NCBI RefSeq assembly: GCF_001590725.1
Contig: NZ_LQXR01000002.1
Location: 62,001-126,000, forward strand
DNA length: 64,000 bases
Reading direction: 5' to 3'
Source of the DNA: Snodgrassella sp. CFCC 13594
Lineage (GTDB): Bacteria > Pseudomonadota > Gammaproteobacteria > Burkholderiales > Neisseriaceae
This document shows, one piece after another, positions 9,531 through 19,900 of this stretch (its first letter is position 1; each line of letters starts with the position of its first letter). The translations under genes and the position numbers were made by a program. Under the pieces are notes generated by a model. The model was not told where the DNA came from, did not search any database, and was given only the letters and a program-made list of their open reading frames with translations.

Positions 9531-10004
9531 ATGAAAGGTGAACGTCAAGTTATTCAAGCACTGAATAAAAATTTGGGCTTGTTATTGGTGAGCATCAACC
9601 AATATTTTTTACATGCTCGTGTATTAAAAAATTGGGGCTTCGAAGAAATGGGTGAAGTGTTGTATAAGCATTCCATACGCGACATGAAAAGTGCCGACGC
9701 CATCATCGAACGCATCTTGCTTTTGGAAGGTCTGCCAAATTTACAGGAATATGGCAAAATTTTGGTGGGTGAATCCATAGAAGAAATTTTGCAATGCGAC
9801 AAAAAAGCCGAAACGGGCAAGCATGAAGCATTGATGGACGGCATTGCCCTGTGCGAAAACCACGCTGATTTTGTGTCGCGCGATTTGCTTGAAAAGCAAA
9901 AAGACATCAATGAAGAATATTTAGATTGGTTGGGTACGCAATTGGATTTGATTGCGGATATGGGATTACCCAATTATGCCCAACAGGCGGCGCAAGAAGA
10001 CTAA
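9531..10004 (+). CDS. bfrB: Bacterioferritin subunit B (haem Met, degenerate ferroxidase site)
   Basis: 157 residues, co-transcribed with bfrA and preceded by AAGGAAG. It keeps the haem-coordinating Met52 (RDMKSAD), but the ferroxidase ligands are replaced: Leu at position 18 (GLLLVS), Asp at 51, Ser at 54, and Tyr in place of the ExxH histidine (EEYLDW). It should therefore bind haem at the subunit interface while BfrA oxidises iron. The operon ends in a strong terminator 35 bp downstream. Confidence 0.93.
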   Translation: MKGERQVIQALNKNLGLLLVSINQYFLHARVLKNWGFEEMGEVLYKHSIRDMKSADAIIERILLLEGLPNLQEYGKILVGESIEEILQCDKKAETGKHEALMDGIALCENHADFVSRDLLEKQKDINEEYLDWLGTQLDLIADMGLPNYAQQAAQED

Positions 10005-10038
10005 CACAAACCACAACCAAAACTTGCATCGCATCAAT

Positions 10039-10063
10039 AAAAGCACGCTTTTGCGTGCTTTTT
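10039..10063 (+). terminator. Terminator of bfrAB
   Basis: AAAAGCACGC and GCGTGCTTTTT pair over a TTTT loop and end in a T-run. The symmetric stem can also serve the convergent hxlR-type gene. Confidence 0.85.
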
Positions 10064-10082
10064 CGTATTGCGCGCAGTAAGA

Positions 10083-10439
10083 CTATGTCGTGGTTTTGCC
10101 GTATAAATCCATGTGTCGGTCACCCCAGTCTTTCAGTGCCTGTAGGATCGGTTGCAGGCTCACGCCCAAGGGAGAGAGCTGGTATTCCACTTTAGGTGGC
10201 ACCACCGCATAAACTTCTCGGCACACCAATCCATCTTGTTCCATTTCCCGCAGCTGATTGGTTAGCGTTCGGGCTGAAATATTGGGGATTTGGCGCGCTA
10301 AATCACTAAACCGCAGCACGCCTTCCGTGAGTAAATGCCACAAAATCACACTTTTCCATTTGCCATCAATCACATTAATGGCAGCCTCCACCGAGCAGCC
10401 AGGGCTGCAATCAAAACGGGCATGTTTGGCTTTTTTCAT
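10083..10439 (-). CDS. HxlR-family winged-helix transcriptional regulator
   Basis: 118 residues. It has the HxlR hallmark CSPGCSVEAAINVIDGKW (the Cys near the N-terminus is the redox/electrophile sensor in YodB/HypR types), then a winged helix (FSDLARQIPNISARTLTNQLRE) and the conserved RxVYxxVPPKVEYxL wing segment. It is divergent from an MDR oxidoreductase, with a 95-bp shared promoter region, and probably represses that gene in response to electrophiles or quinones. This role is inferred from similar pairs elsewhere. Confidence 0.88.
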   Translation of the reverse strand: MKKAKHARFDCSPGCSVEAAINVIDGKWKSVILWHLLTEGVLRFSDLARQIPNISARTLTNQLREMEQDGLVCREVYAVVPPKVEYQLSPLGVSLQPILQALKDWGDRHMDLYGKTTT

Positions 10440-10534
10440 TTAGTTCCTATTTTATACTGATGGCAAAATTTGTCTGTATGCACAAAAACCAGATATGTCT
10501 AATATGATGATACTTTTATTAGCTGGAGTAAATC

Positions 10535-11557
10535 ATGAAAGCCGTAGCCTACCAACGTGCTTGCTCTATCGAAGAGCCAAATTTTTTACACGATATTGAA
10601 CTGCCTGATCCGATACTGGGTGATAACGATATTTTGGTGGCCGTTGAAGCCATATCAGTGAATCCTGTGGACACCAAAGTACGCGCCAGCACCCACGCGC
10701 CATTGGGCCAATGGAAGATACTCGGATGGGATGCGGCCGGCCGCGTGGTGGCCACCGGGCACCACGTAAATCAATTTAAAATAGGCGATGCCGTGTGGTA
10801 TGCCGGAGATTTAACCCGCCAAGGCACCAATGCCCAATTACATGCGGTCGACGCTCGCTTGGTGAGTATGATGCCTAAATCGCTTACATTTGCTGAAGCG
10901 GCTGCTTTACCATTGACCAGCATCACGGCTTGGGAAATGCTGTTTGACCGTCTCAGTGTGCCAACCCATCTTCAGGCAGCCTCATCAGCAAGTAGCTTAT
11001 TGATTATTGGTGGGGCCGGCGGTGTTGGCTCCGTGTGCATTCAGTTGGCCAAAGCCTTGACGCCCCTTACCGTCATCGCCACTGCATCACGCCCAGAGAC
11101 CCAGCAATGGGTGACCATTTTGGGCGCCGATGCCTGTGTCAACCACCATGCGCCGCTGCCAGCCCAATGGGCACAACAACAGCTTCCCGCACCACAGTTT
11201 GTTTTTTCCACAAACCATTCTGAAGACTATGTCGCAGCGGTGGCTGAAATCATGCAAGCGCAAGGCCGATTTGGTCTAATTGATGATCCTGAGGCGCTCA
11301 ACATCAATCCCTTTAAATCCAAATCCATTTCCACCCATTGGGAATTTATGTATACGCGCTCAATGTTTCACACGGCCGACATGGCCAAGCAAGGGCAATT
11401 ATTGCAGGAGGTTGCGGATTTGGTCGACTCGGGCCGCATTCAAACCACGCTCAGTAACAACTTAGGCGCCATCAATGCCCAAAATTTGATGCGCGCCCAT
11501 ACCTTAATTGAATCTGGCTGCACCCGCGGTAAAATCGTTTTAGCGGGTTTCGACTAA
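10535..11557 (+). CDS. Zinc-type alcohol dehydrogenase-like / quinone oxidoreductase (MDR family)
   Basis: 340 residues. It has a GroES-like N-terminal domain (SVNPVDTKVRA ... GWDAAGRVVATG) and an NADPH-binding Rossmann motif, GGAGGVGSVCIQLAK. The structural and catalytic cysteines of true zinc alcohol dehydrogenases are missing, so it is more like the zinc-free quinone/enone reductases often paired with HxlR or YodB regulators. SD TGGAG precedes ATG 10535. An exact DUS at 10971-10982 lies inside the gene, just before the dinucleotide fold. Confidence 0.87.
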   Translation: MKAVAYQRACSIEEPNFLHDIELPDPILGDNDILVAVEAISVNPVDTKVRASTHAPLGQWKILGWDAAGRVVATGHHVNQFKIGDAVWYAGDLTRQGTNAQLHAVDARLVSMMPKSLTFAEAAALPLTSITAWEMLFDRLSVPTHLQAASSASSLLIIGGAGGVGSVCIQLAKALTPLTVIATASRPETQQWVTILGADACVNHHAPLPAQWAQQQLPAPQFVFSTNHSEDYVAAVAEIMQAQGRFGLIDDPEALNINPFKSKSISTHWEFMYTRSMFHTADMAKQGQLLQEVADLVDSGRIQTTLSNNLGAINAQNLMRAHTLIESGCTRGKIVLAGFD

Positions 11558-11592
11558 TCCACCCATGTCCATCACACTAGGGGCCTGCCATG

Positions 11593-12434
11593 CTACAGGC
11601 CCAGGGCTTGGGCATGGAAAGCAATGTGGCTTTCGATGAAACTGGCAATGAAGTAATAGCTGTGGTCATAGCCTGGACGCAAATGGTAGTGCACATTGAA
11701 TCCGGCCGCGCGGGCTGCCTGAACAAAATCATCTGGTCTCAACTCCTGTGGATAAAATTCATCCGCGCTGCTTGGTCAATCAGTATGGGCAATCGATGTG
11801 TTGCTTGAGTAACCAAAGCAGTGCTGTCGTAAGCGGCCCATGCCTGTTGATCATTCCCTAAATAAGCTTGGAAAGCCTGTTCTCCCCACGGGCTGACAGC
11901 GGGGTGCGCAATGGGTGCAAACGCAGATACAGCCGCATATCGGCCTGGGTTTTTCAGCGCCACCACCAATGCCCCATGACCACCCATGCTGTGCCCAAAA
12001 ATACTGCGCTGCGTGGTGACGGGTAGATTGTGTTCAATGATTTCAGGCAACTCATGCACCACATAATCATACATATGAAAATGACTATCCCACGGTGCTT
12101 GGGTGGCATTCACATAAAATCCAGCCCCTTGACCCAAATCATACGTTTCGGCATCGGCCACTTCGCTGCCGCGTGGACTGGTATCCGGCATGACCAAAGC
12201 CAAGCCCCATTCAGCCGCAAACCGCTGCGCCCCAGATTTCACTGAGAAATTGTCATCGGTGCACGTCAAGCCAGAGAGCCAATACAAGACCGGCACACGA
12301 TACCCCTGCAACGCGCGTGATGGCAAAAATACCGAAAACGTCATGACACACTGATTGGCTTCGCTAAAATGACGATAACGAATTTGCTCGCCATTGAATA
12401 TTTTGTGTTTGCCCACTTCCGTTAAAACCGACAC
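11593..12434 (-). CDS. fghA: S-formylglutathione hydrolase, frameshifted
   Basis: Hydrolyses S-formylglutathione to formate and glutathione, the second step of formaldehyde detoxification after AdhC. It starts at GTG 12434 with AAGGAG seven bases upstream. The nucleophile elbow GHSMGGHGA carries the catalytic Ser. The open frame ends early after PILIDQ; restoring one G near 11771 (AAGCAGC to AAGGCAGC) gives the normal continuation SADEFYPQELRPDDF and the end FHAQALGL with a stop at 11593. The catalytic His (GYDHSYYF) lies in that restored part. A sequencing error is likely. Confidence 0.88.
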
Positions 12435-12454
12435 AAGATTACTCCTTGAACGTA

Positions 12455-12479
12455 TTCAGGCAACCTAAGGCTGCCTGAA
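12455..12479 (-). terminator. DUS inverted pair between adhC and fghA
   Basis: TTCAGGCAACCT and an exact AGGCTGCCTGAA form an almost perfect hairpin in the 50-bp gap between the adhC stop and the fghA start. It could attenuate read-through within the operon. Confidence 0.5.
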
Positions 12480-12484
12480 AATAA

Positions 12485-13611
<1,127 letters not shown>

Positions 13612-13629
13612 TCAAATATCGCTATTGGG

Positions 13630-13905
13630 TTATCGGAAATACGATGTCAAAATTTGGTTGATGTCGGTTAAGGCTTTTGCCCTTTGAGCCGAAGTGGTGT
13701 CTCCATCCACCAACTCATCTTTTAAATGCACTTGCAGTAACTCACGCATTAGGCCATCCATAGCCCCTCGGATGGCACACAATTGTTGCAATAGTTGTGT
13801 ACAAGGTACATCTTCGCCCAGCGCCCGCTCAATGGCCTGAACCTGCCCCTGAATACGGTGCACCCGAATCAGCATTTTCTTTTTGTCTGCAACCTGTTTG
13901 GGCAT
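13630..13905 (-). CDS. frmR: FrmR/RcnR-family repressor
   Basis: 91 residues from ATG 13905 with AGGAGA upstream. The all-helical CsoR/RcnR/FrmR (DUF156) protein shows KKKMLIRVHRIQGQVQAIERAL, then a single Cys in VPCTQLLQQL and a His in LLQVHLKDEL. The N-terminal Met-Pro plus Cys arrangement is that of FrmR, where formaldehyde crosslinks residue 2 to the Cys. Its place upstream of adhC-fghA supports formaldehyde sensing rather than nickel or copper sensing. Confidence 0.88.
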   Translation of the reverse strand: MPKQVADKKKMLIRVHRIQGQVQAIERALGEDVPCTQLLQQLCAIRGAMDGLMRELLQVHLKDELVDGDTTSAQRAKALTDINQILTSYFR

Positions 13906-13916
13906 CACCTTCTCCT

Positions 13917-13938
13917 AATATACTACTGGGGGGTATAT
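13917..13938 (-). promoter_or_regulatory. FrmR-type operator
   Basis: A run of six G (CCCCCC on the operon strand) is flanked by TA-rich arms, ATATACTACT and TATATGA, immediately upstream of frmR. RcnR/FrmR proteins bind G/C-tract sites with AT-rich flanks, so this is probably the autoregulatory operator. Confidence 0.6.
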
Positions 13939-13997
13939 GAAAATCATCATAACCATAACGCTACTGGGGCGCAAGCACAAATCAATCCCCCAAGCCA

Positions 13998-14009
13998 CGG
14001 CTGCCTGAA
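13998..14009 (+). repeat. DUS variant (11/12) before rnpB
   Basis: CGGCTGCCTGAA differs from the consensus only at the first base. It lies in the non-coding gap between frmR and rnpB. Confidence 0.6.
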
Positions 14010-14070
14010 AGCCACACCCACAAACGCACCCACAGCGTTAACCTGAGGTCTGGTACAATGGCAATCGATG

Positions 14071-14424
14071 TGTCAGTGAGTCAGACAGTCGCCGCGTGCC
14101 TTGCGCACGGGGAGGAAAGTCCGGGCTCCATAGAGCAGAATGCCGGCTAACGGCCGGGCGCCGCGAGGCGACGGAAAGTGGAACAGAAAGCAATACCGCC
14201 GATGGCTGCTTGCAGCACAGGTAAGGGTGAAAAGGTGCGGTAAGAGCGCACCGTGCCGTTGGCAACAACGCGCAGCAGGCTAAACCCCATTCGGAGCAAG
14301 ACCAAACAGAATGCGTTGACGCGGCTCGCCGAGCATTCGGGTAGGTTGCTGGAGTAATGTAGCAATGCATTGCCTAGAGGAATGACTGTCCAACGACAGA
14401 ACCCGGCTTACCGATTCACTGACA
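14071..14424 (+). ncRNA. rnpB: RNase P RNA, bacterial type A
   Basis: The catalytic RNA of RNase P, which matures tRNA 5' ends. Universally conserved blocks are visible in order: GAGGAAAGTCCGGGCTCC, a GCCGGCTAACGGCCGGGC helix, GGTAAGGGTGAAAAGGTGCG, GTAAGAGCGCACCG and the 3' ACAGAACCCGGCTTA. The 5' TGTCAGTG pairs with the 3' CACTGACA to close helix P1, which fixes the ends given here to within a few bases. TACAAT at 14054-14059 is a suitable -10 element. Confidence 0.96.
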
Positions 14425-14574
14425 TATCCCCTCTCTTTTCATCTCAACTGTGGGTATCTTGCCCACAACATGGGCGTCTCTCTATCCTTTTGCAGTGCAC
14501 CATCTTTACAGGCAGGCGCATTCTGTGTCAGGCTTTTGCTTTCTATCTGATCCTTTCTCCCACGGCTATTGATT

Positions 14575-16026
14575 ATGTCTTCGCGCCAATTTTTTTCACT
14601 GTTTTGTGCGGTATTTTTGCTGTTTGCGGGCTACGGCCTATTTTTGAATTCCGCCGGTATTAAGCTGGCACAAATGGGCGTCAGCAATATTGCCATTGGT
14701 GCGCTCAATGCGGCATTTTTCGGAGGCGCAACCATCAGCGCCATTGTGTCGCACCGCATTATTTCGCGCGTGGGCCACATTCGCAGCTTTGGTGTATTTG
14801 GCGCGCTGTTTGCGATTGCCGCCATGGCCCACATGATGTTCGACAGCTTTTGGGCTTGGGGTGGTTTACGTGCTTTGTTGGGCTTTTGTTATTTCAGTTT
14901 GCTGATGGTGGTTGAAAGCTGGTTTACCGAGCGTAGCAGCGCCGATAAGCGTGCCAAAGTTTTGGCCATTTATGAAGTGGTGTTTTATGTGGCATTTACT
15001 GTCGGCATTGCCCTGATGAGTTTCAAGTTTTCCAGCAACAATATTTTTACACTGGCAGCCATCTTGGTGATGGCGTCCATGTTGCCTGTGGGCTTAACGC
15101 GCGTGGCCGAACCCACCATCCCGCCACGTCAAAAAATCAGTTTACCGCGCGTATTAGCGGTGGCACCTTTGGCCACAGCAGGCAGTTTTGCTGCCGGCAT
15201 TTTAATCAATGGTTTCTTTACCATGGCCTCGGTTTTTATTTTGCAACAAGGATTTAATGTACGCCAAATTTCGGTTTATCTGGGGTGTGCCATGTTTGGC
15301 GGCTTAATCTCACAAATCCCTGTGGCCTATGTATCTAATCGCATTGGGCGGCGCACCACCATCATGCTTTGCTCGGCCATTCCTTGCGCCATGGCCATCA
15401 GCGCATTGGGCGTAATGCAGATACAACCCAGTTTTATCGGCATCCATTACATCACTGCCTTTATTTTTGGTAGCTGCTTATTCACCTTGTATTCACTCAG
15501 CTTGGCCCGCGCCAACGACGTCAAACCCAAACTCATGAATGCAGTGGAAATCAACCGTAGCTTGTTATTTGTATATGGTTTGGGATCGCTGGTGGCGCCT
15601 TTATTGTTGGGTGTAGTCACCGAACACGCCAATCATTTTGGTTTTTACAGCGTCTATTTTATGGTCACCTTGGCTTTATCTGTATTTGCTTGGTTGCAGA
15701 AACCCATCCCACCAGAAGAACGCAGCGTGTATGTGGGCATGCCCGCCAATGGCGGCACCATTATCGGTGACCTCGATCCCCGCGACGACACCATGGGCAA
15801 TGCGACAGACGCTGAAAACCATACAGAACAAGCGCAGCAACCGTTTTCAGGCAACCTTGAAGACGGCTTATCAGATAAAGAAGTTAACGACATCGACCAT
15901 TCCGTTTCAGGCAGCCCTGAACACGACTTACCATCGACCATAATAGACCAGCCTACCGATGGCTCAGACAGCACAGACAACAATAACTCCGCTCAAGTTA
16001 GCCCACCATCAAAGGATCCTGCATGA
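14575..16026 (+). CDS. MFS transporter with long acidic C-terminal tail
   Basis: 483 residues from ATG 14575. It has twelve membrane segments, including GLFLNSAGIKLAQMG and the MFS loop pattern SNRIGRRTT between TM8 and TM9. It resembles the YcaD/UMF2-like branch; the substrate is unknown. The last ~100 residues form a hydrophilic, Asp/Ser/Thr-rich tail that is unusual for the family. Two DUS-like sequences lie in this tail (about 15847 and 15905) and encode FSGNL and VSGSP. The stop overlaps the ppk2 start (ATGA). Confidence 0.82.
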   Translation: MSSRQFFSLFCAVFLLFAGYGLFLNSAGIKLAQMGVSNIAIGALNAAFFGGATISAIVSHRIISRVGHIRSFGVFGALFAIAAMAHMMFDSFWAWGGLRALLGFCYFSLLMVVESWFTERSSADKRAKVLAIYEVVFYVAFTVGIALMSFKFSSNNIFTLAAILVMASMLPVGLTRVAEPTIPPRQKISLPRVLAVAPLATAGSFAAGILINGFFTMASVFILQQGFNVRQISVYLGCAMFGGLISQIPVAYVSNRIGRRTTIMLCSAIPCAMAISALGVMQIQPSFIGIHYITAFIFGSCLFTLYSLSLARANDVKPKLMNAVEINRSLLFVYGLGSLVAPLLLGVVTEHANHFGFYSVYFMVTLALSVFAWLQKPIPPEERSVYVGMPANGGTIIGDLDPRDDTMGNATDAENHTEQAQQPFSGNLEDGLSDKEVNDIDHSVSGSPEHDLPSTIIDQPTDGSDSTDNNNSAQVSPPSKDPA

Positions 16027-16838
16027 CCCCCATGGAAAAACGGTACCGCATCAAGCCCAATAGCGATTTCAACATTCAAGACTTGCCCACTTTAGACAAG
16101 CAAGCTGTTTTGCCCACCAAAGAAGAACGCGATGCTTATGTGGCCAAACAAGCGATCAAATTGGATGAACTGCAAAATATGCTCTATGCAGAGGGCAAGC
16201 ACAAAATTTTGGTGGTTCTCCAAGGCATGGACACCGCAGGCAAAGATGGAACCATTCGCAAAGTCTTCCAAAACATTGACCCCTTGGGCGTTCGGGCCGA
16301 AGCCTTTAAAACGCCCACGCCGATTGAAGCCGCACACGACTATCTCTGGCGCGTGCACCAAGTGGTTCCCAAAACCGGTGAACTGGTCATTTTCAATCGC
16401 AGCCATTACGAAGATGTGCTAATCACGCAAGTCCGCGGCTGGATCGATGAAACGGAATGCCAACGCCGACTGGCGCACATCAATGATTTTGAACGCCTAC
16501 TCAGTGAAACCGGCACCACCATCCTCAAATTTTTTCTACACATTTCCAAAGAAGAGCAGCGCAGCCGACTGCAAGAACGCTTGGACAAACCCGAAAAAAA
16601 TTGGAAATTCAACCCTGGCGATTTGGAAGACCGAGCACGCTGGGATGCTTATCAAAACCAATATAACCGCGTTATCGAAGCCACTTCGACCGAAACTGCC
16701 CCATGGTATGCCATCCCTGCCGATTCCAAATCCAGCCGCAACCAAATTATTATCGATATTTTAATCGAGCGGCTCACGGCACTGGACATGACCTACCCGC
16801 AAGTCGATACCCACGGGTGGCCAAAAAAAGTGAAATAA
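16023..16838 (+). CDS. ppk2: Polyphosphate kinase 2 family (PPK2)
   Basis: 271 residues. It uses polyphosphate to phosphorylate nucleoside mono- or diphosphates (or the reverse). Walker A is GMDTAGKDGT (about residues 68-77), Walker B FNRSHYEDVL, and the lid module is ERLDKPEKNWKFNPGDLEDR. The one-domain length fits the PPK2 class I/III group; which nucleotide it prefers cannot be told. It is translationally coupled to the upstream MFS gene. Confidence 0.9.
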   Translation: MTPMEKRYRIKPNSDFNIQDLPTLDKQAVLPTKEERDAYVAKQAIKLDELQNMLYAEGKHKILVVLQGMDTAGKDGTIRKVFQNIDPLGVRAEAFKTPTPIEAAHDYLWRVHQVVPKTGELVIFNRSHYEDVLITQVRGWIDETECQRRLAHINDFERLLSETGTTILKFFLHISKEEQRSRLQERLDKPEKNWKFNPGDLEDRARWDAYQNQYNRVIEATSTETAPWYAIPADSKSSRNQIIIDILIERLTALDMTYPQVDTHGWPKKVK

Positions 16839-16844
16839 AATAAA

Positions 16845-16896
16845 GGGTGTCTTGGTAAATACAGGCTGCCTGAACGCTGTATTGTACCAGACACCC
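16845..16896 (+). terminator. Long imperfect hairpin with a DUS, downstream of ppk2
   Basis: Arms 16845-16864 (GGGTGTCTTGGTAAATACAG) and 16877-16896 pair with few mismatches, and the 12-nt loop is nearly all DUS (exact copy at 16863-16874). This is the last DUS before a gap of about 11.7 kb. Confidence 0.6.
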
Positions 16897-16964
16897 ATCA
16901 ACACAATATCCAGCCACACGATTCAGGCCTCATGGATAAACCACCGCAACATCCCTCAATGCCA

Positions 16965-19900
16965 TCACTGCGACCAAACGTTCGACAGTGATTCCGCCTG
17001 CTTCAGCACCAGTTCGATGGCGGTATCCTCACCCACCGGCGGGTACTTCCACTTCTTCAGCGTGCGTCGCACTAGAATCCGCAGTTTGGCGCGTACGCTC
17101 TCGCGTACCTGCCAATCCACCGTGGTGCTGTTACGCAGTTTCTCGGTGATCTCGACAGCGATCTTCTTCAAGGTATCGTCGCCCAACTCCCGCACGGCGC
17201 TTTCGTTGTTGGCCAGAGCATCGTAGAAGGCGATCTCATCCGGGCTCAGCCCCAGTGCTGATTCACGCTCCAGCGCTGCCTGGAAGTCCTTGGCCATCTG
17301 GATCAGCTCCTCGATAACCTGCGCCGTCTCCACCGCCCGGTTGTGGTACTTGCGCAGGGTTTCCAGCAGGCGGTCGCCGTACTTCTTCTCCTGCACCACG
17401 TTGTTGCGCGATTTGGCCTTGATCTCGTCGCGCAGCAGCTTCTCCAGCAGTTCCACCGCCAGGTTACGGCTGGGCATGTTGCGCACGTCTTCCAGAAATT
17501 CTTCCGACAGCAGGCCGATGTTGGGCTTGTCCAGCCCCGCCAGGGCGAAGATGTCCGCCACCCCGTCGGCTACGATGGCGTTGTCCAGTATCTGCTTGAG
17601 CGCGCTGTTCTTGTCCGCGTCGGAACGCTTGCCGTCCACCGTGGTGAACTTGACGATGGCGGCCTTGACGGCAGCGAAGAAGGCAATCTCCGTGCGCAGG
17701 GCGGTGGCCTTGCCCAGCGTGCTGCACAACGAAAACGCCTTGCTCACCGCCAGCATGGCATCGAGAAAACGCTGTTTGCCGTCCTTCAGCCCCAGGATAT
17801 GGTTGGCCACCGGCACCAGCAGCTTCATCGCATTGGTTTCAAACCCGCTGTAATCGAAGCCGTGCATCAGCCCGCGCACGATGTCCAGCCTCTCCAGCAG
17901 CACAGCCAGCGCCTCGGCCGCGTTGTGCGCCGGGTCGCCCTTGCCCTTGGATTCGGTGTAGGTCTTGAGCGCCGCCTTCAGCTCGTTGGCGATGCCGATG
18001 TAATCCACCACCAATCCGCCAGGCTTATTGCGAAACACCCGGTTGACGCGGGCAATGGCCTGCATCAGGTTGTGGCCCTTCATGGGCTTGTCTACGTACA
18101 TGGTGTGGCAGCAGGGCGCGTCGAAGCCGGTTAGCCACATGTCGCGCACGATCACCAGCTTCAATGGGTCCGCCGGATCCTTGAAGCGCTTTTCCAGGCG
18201 TTTTTTCACCTGCTGGCTGTAAAGGTGCGGCTGCAGCAAGGGCTTGTCCGCTGCCGAGCCGGTCATCACTACCTTGATCGCACCCCTTTCCGGGTCGGCG
18301 TCGTGCCAATCCGGACGCAGGGCAACGATGGCGTTATACAGCTCGGCGCAGATGTCGCGGCTCATGCACACGATCATCGCCTTGCCTTCCAGCGTGGCCG
18401 TGCGCGTCTCGAAATGCTGCACCAGATCGGCAGCCACCTGCGTCAGACGCGGCTGCGCACCCACCAGCTTGGTCAGTGCCGCCCAGTCGCTCTTGGTCTT
18501 TTCGCGGGCGGTGATGTCTTCCTCGTCCTCAATGACCTCATCCACCTGGGCATTGAGCGCGTCGATCTCGGTCTGGTTCACGTTCAGCCTGGCCAGGCGG
18601 CTTTCATAGAAGATTGGCACCGTGGCGCCATCGTCCACCGCATCCTGAATGTCGTAGATGCTGACGTAATCACCGAATACTGCCCGCGTGTCCTTGTCTT
18701 CCAGGGCGATGGGCGTGCCGGTGAAACCGATGAAGGTGGCGTTGGCCAGCGCGTCGCGCATGTGCTTGGCATAGCCGAACACGTACTTGCCGGTCTTGGT
18801 GTCCAGCCGCCCTTTCATGCCGTACTGGCTGCGGTGCGCTTCGTCGGAAATCACCACGATATTGCTGCGGCCCGACAGCAGCGGGTGCTGCTCCTCATCG
18901 TCTAGCAGGGCGAACTTCTGCACCGTGGTGAAGATGATGCCGCCCGCCTCACGCGAGGCCAGCATCTCGCGCAGTTCCTCGCGGCTGCCGGCTTGCACCG
19001 GCGTCTGCCGGAGCAGGTCTTCGGCAGCGCAAAAGGTGCCGTACAACTGCCCGTCCAGATCGTTGCGATCCGTCACCACCACCAGCGTGGGGTTTTTCAT
19101 CTCCGGCTGCTGCAACAGCTTGCCCGCGTAGCAGGCCATGGTGATGCTCTTGCCCGAGCCTTGCGTATGCCACACCACGCCGGCCTTGCGGCTGCCGGGC
19201 CGCACTTCCTTGCCATAGGTGGCACGCGGCTCCTGCACTTCCAACACGCCCTTGTTCGGACTGCTGGAGGCGATCACCGTGGCCTTCACCGCCTCGCGCA
19301 CCGCATGGAACTGGTGGTAGCCCGCGATCTTCTTGATGATGTGGTCGGCATCCTGTTCGAACAGCACGAAGTGGCGCACATAGTCGAGAAACAGCGCAGG
19401 CTCAAAGAAGCCGCGCACCAGCGTTTCCAGCTCGAACTCCAGCAACGGCCGATCATCCTCATCGGCAATCGTCCGCCAGGGCTGCATGCGCTCCTGATTG
19501 GCCGTGAGCGAACCCAGCCGCGCCGTGAAGCCGTCGCTGATTACGACCGTCACGTTGGTGTTGAACAGGTCGCTGATTTCGTCCTTGTAGGTCTGGATCT
19601 GGTTGAAGGCATCCCAGATGTCGGTCTGCTCGTTGGCGGGGTTTTTCAACTCGATCACCGCCAGCGGCAGGCCGTTGATGAAGGCCACCAGGTCCGGGCG
19701 ACGCGGCTGTTTGGTGCCGGTCACGGTGAACTGGCTGACCAGGAGGAAGTCGTTGTTGCGCGGGTTGGCGAAGTCGATCAGGTTGACCAGGTCGCTGCGT
19801 TTCTCGTCGCCCACTGAAAACTCAACCGGAATGCCGGCCAGCAGTAAACTATGCACGTGACGGTTGCGTGCGATCAGCAGCGGCTCGCTGACCGTCAGGA

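Noticed and set aside
11747..11755. Perfect DnaA box TGTGGATAA inside fghA
   Set aside because: Isolated and within coding sequence encoding a conserved FYPQE segment; no cluster around it.
16897..16964. Attachment-site repeats bounding the R-M island
   Set aside because: I could not match any direct repeat between this left edge and the 25294-25780 right flank, and no tRNA or integrase is there.
17343..19817. Several long plus-strand open frames opposite hsdR
   Set aside because: Antisense shadows caused by high GC and few stop codons; no recognisable domains.
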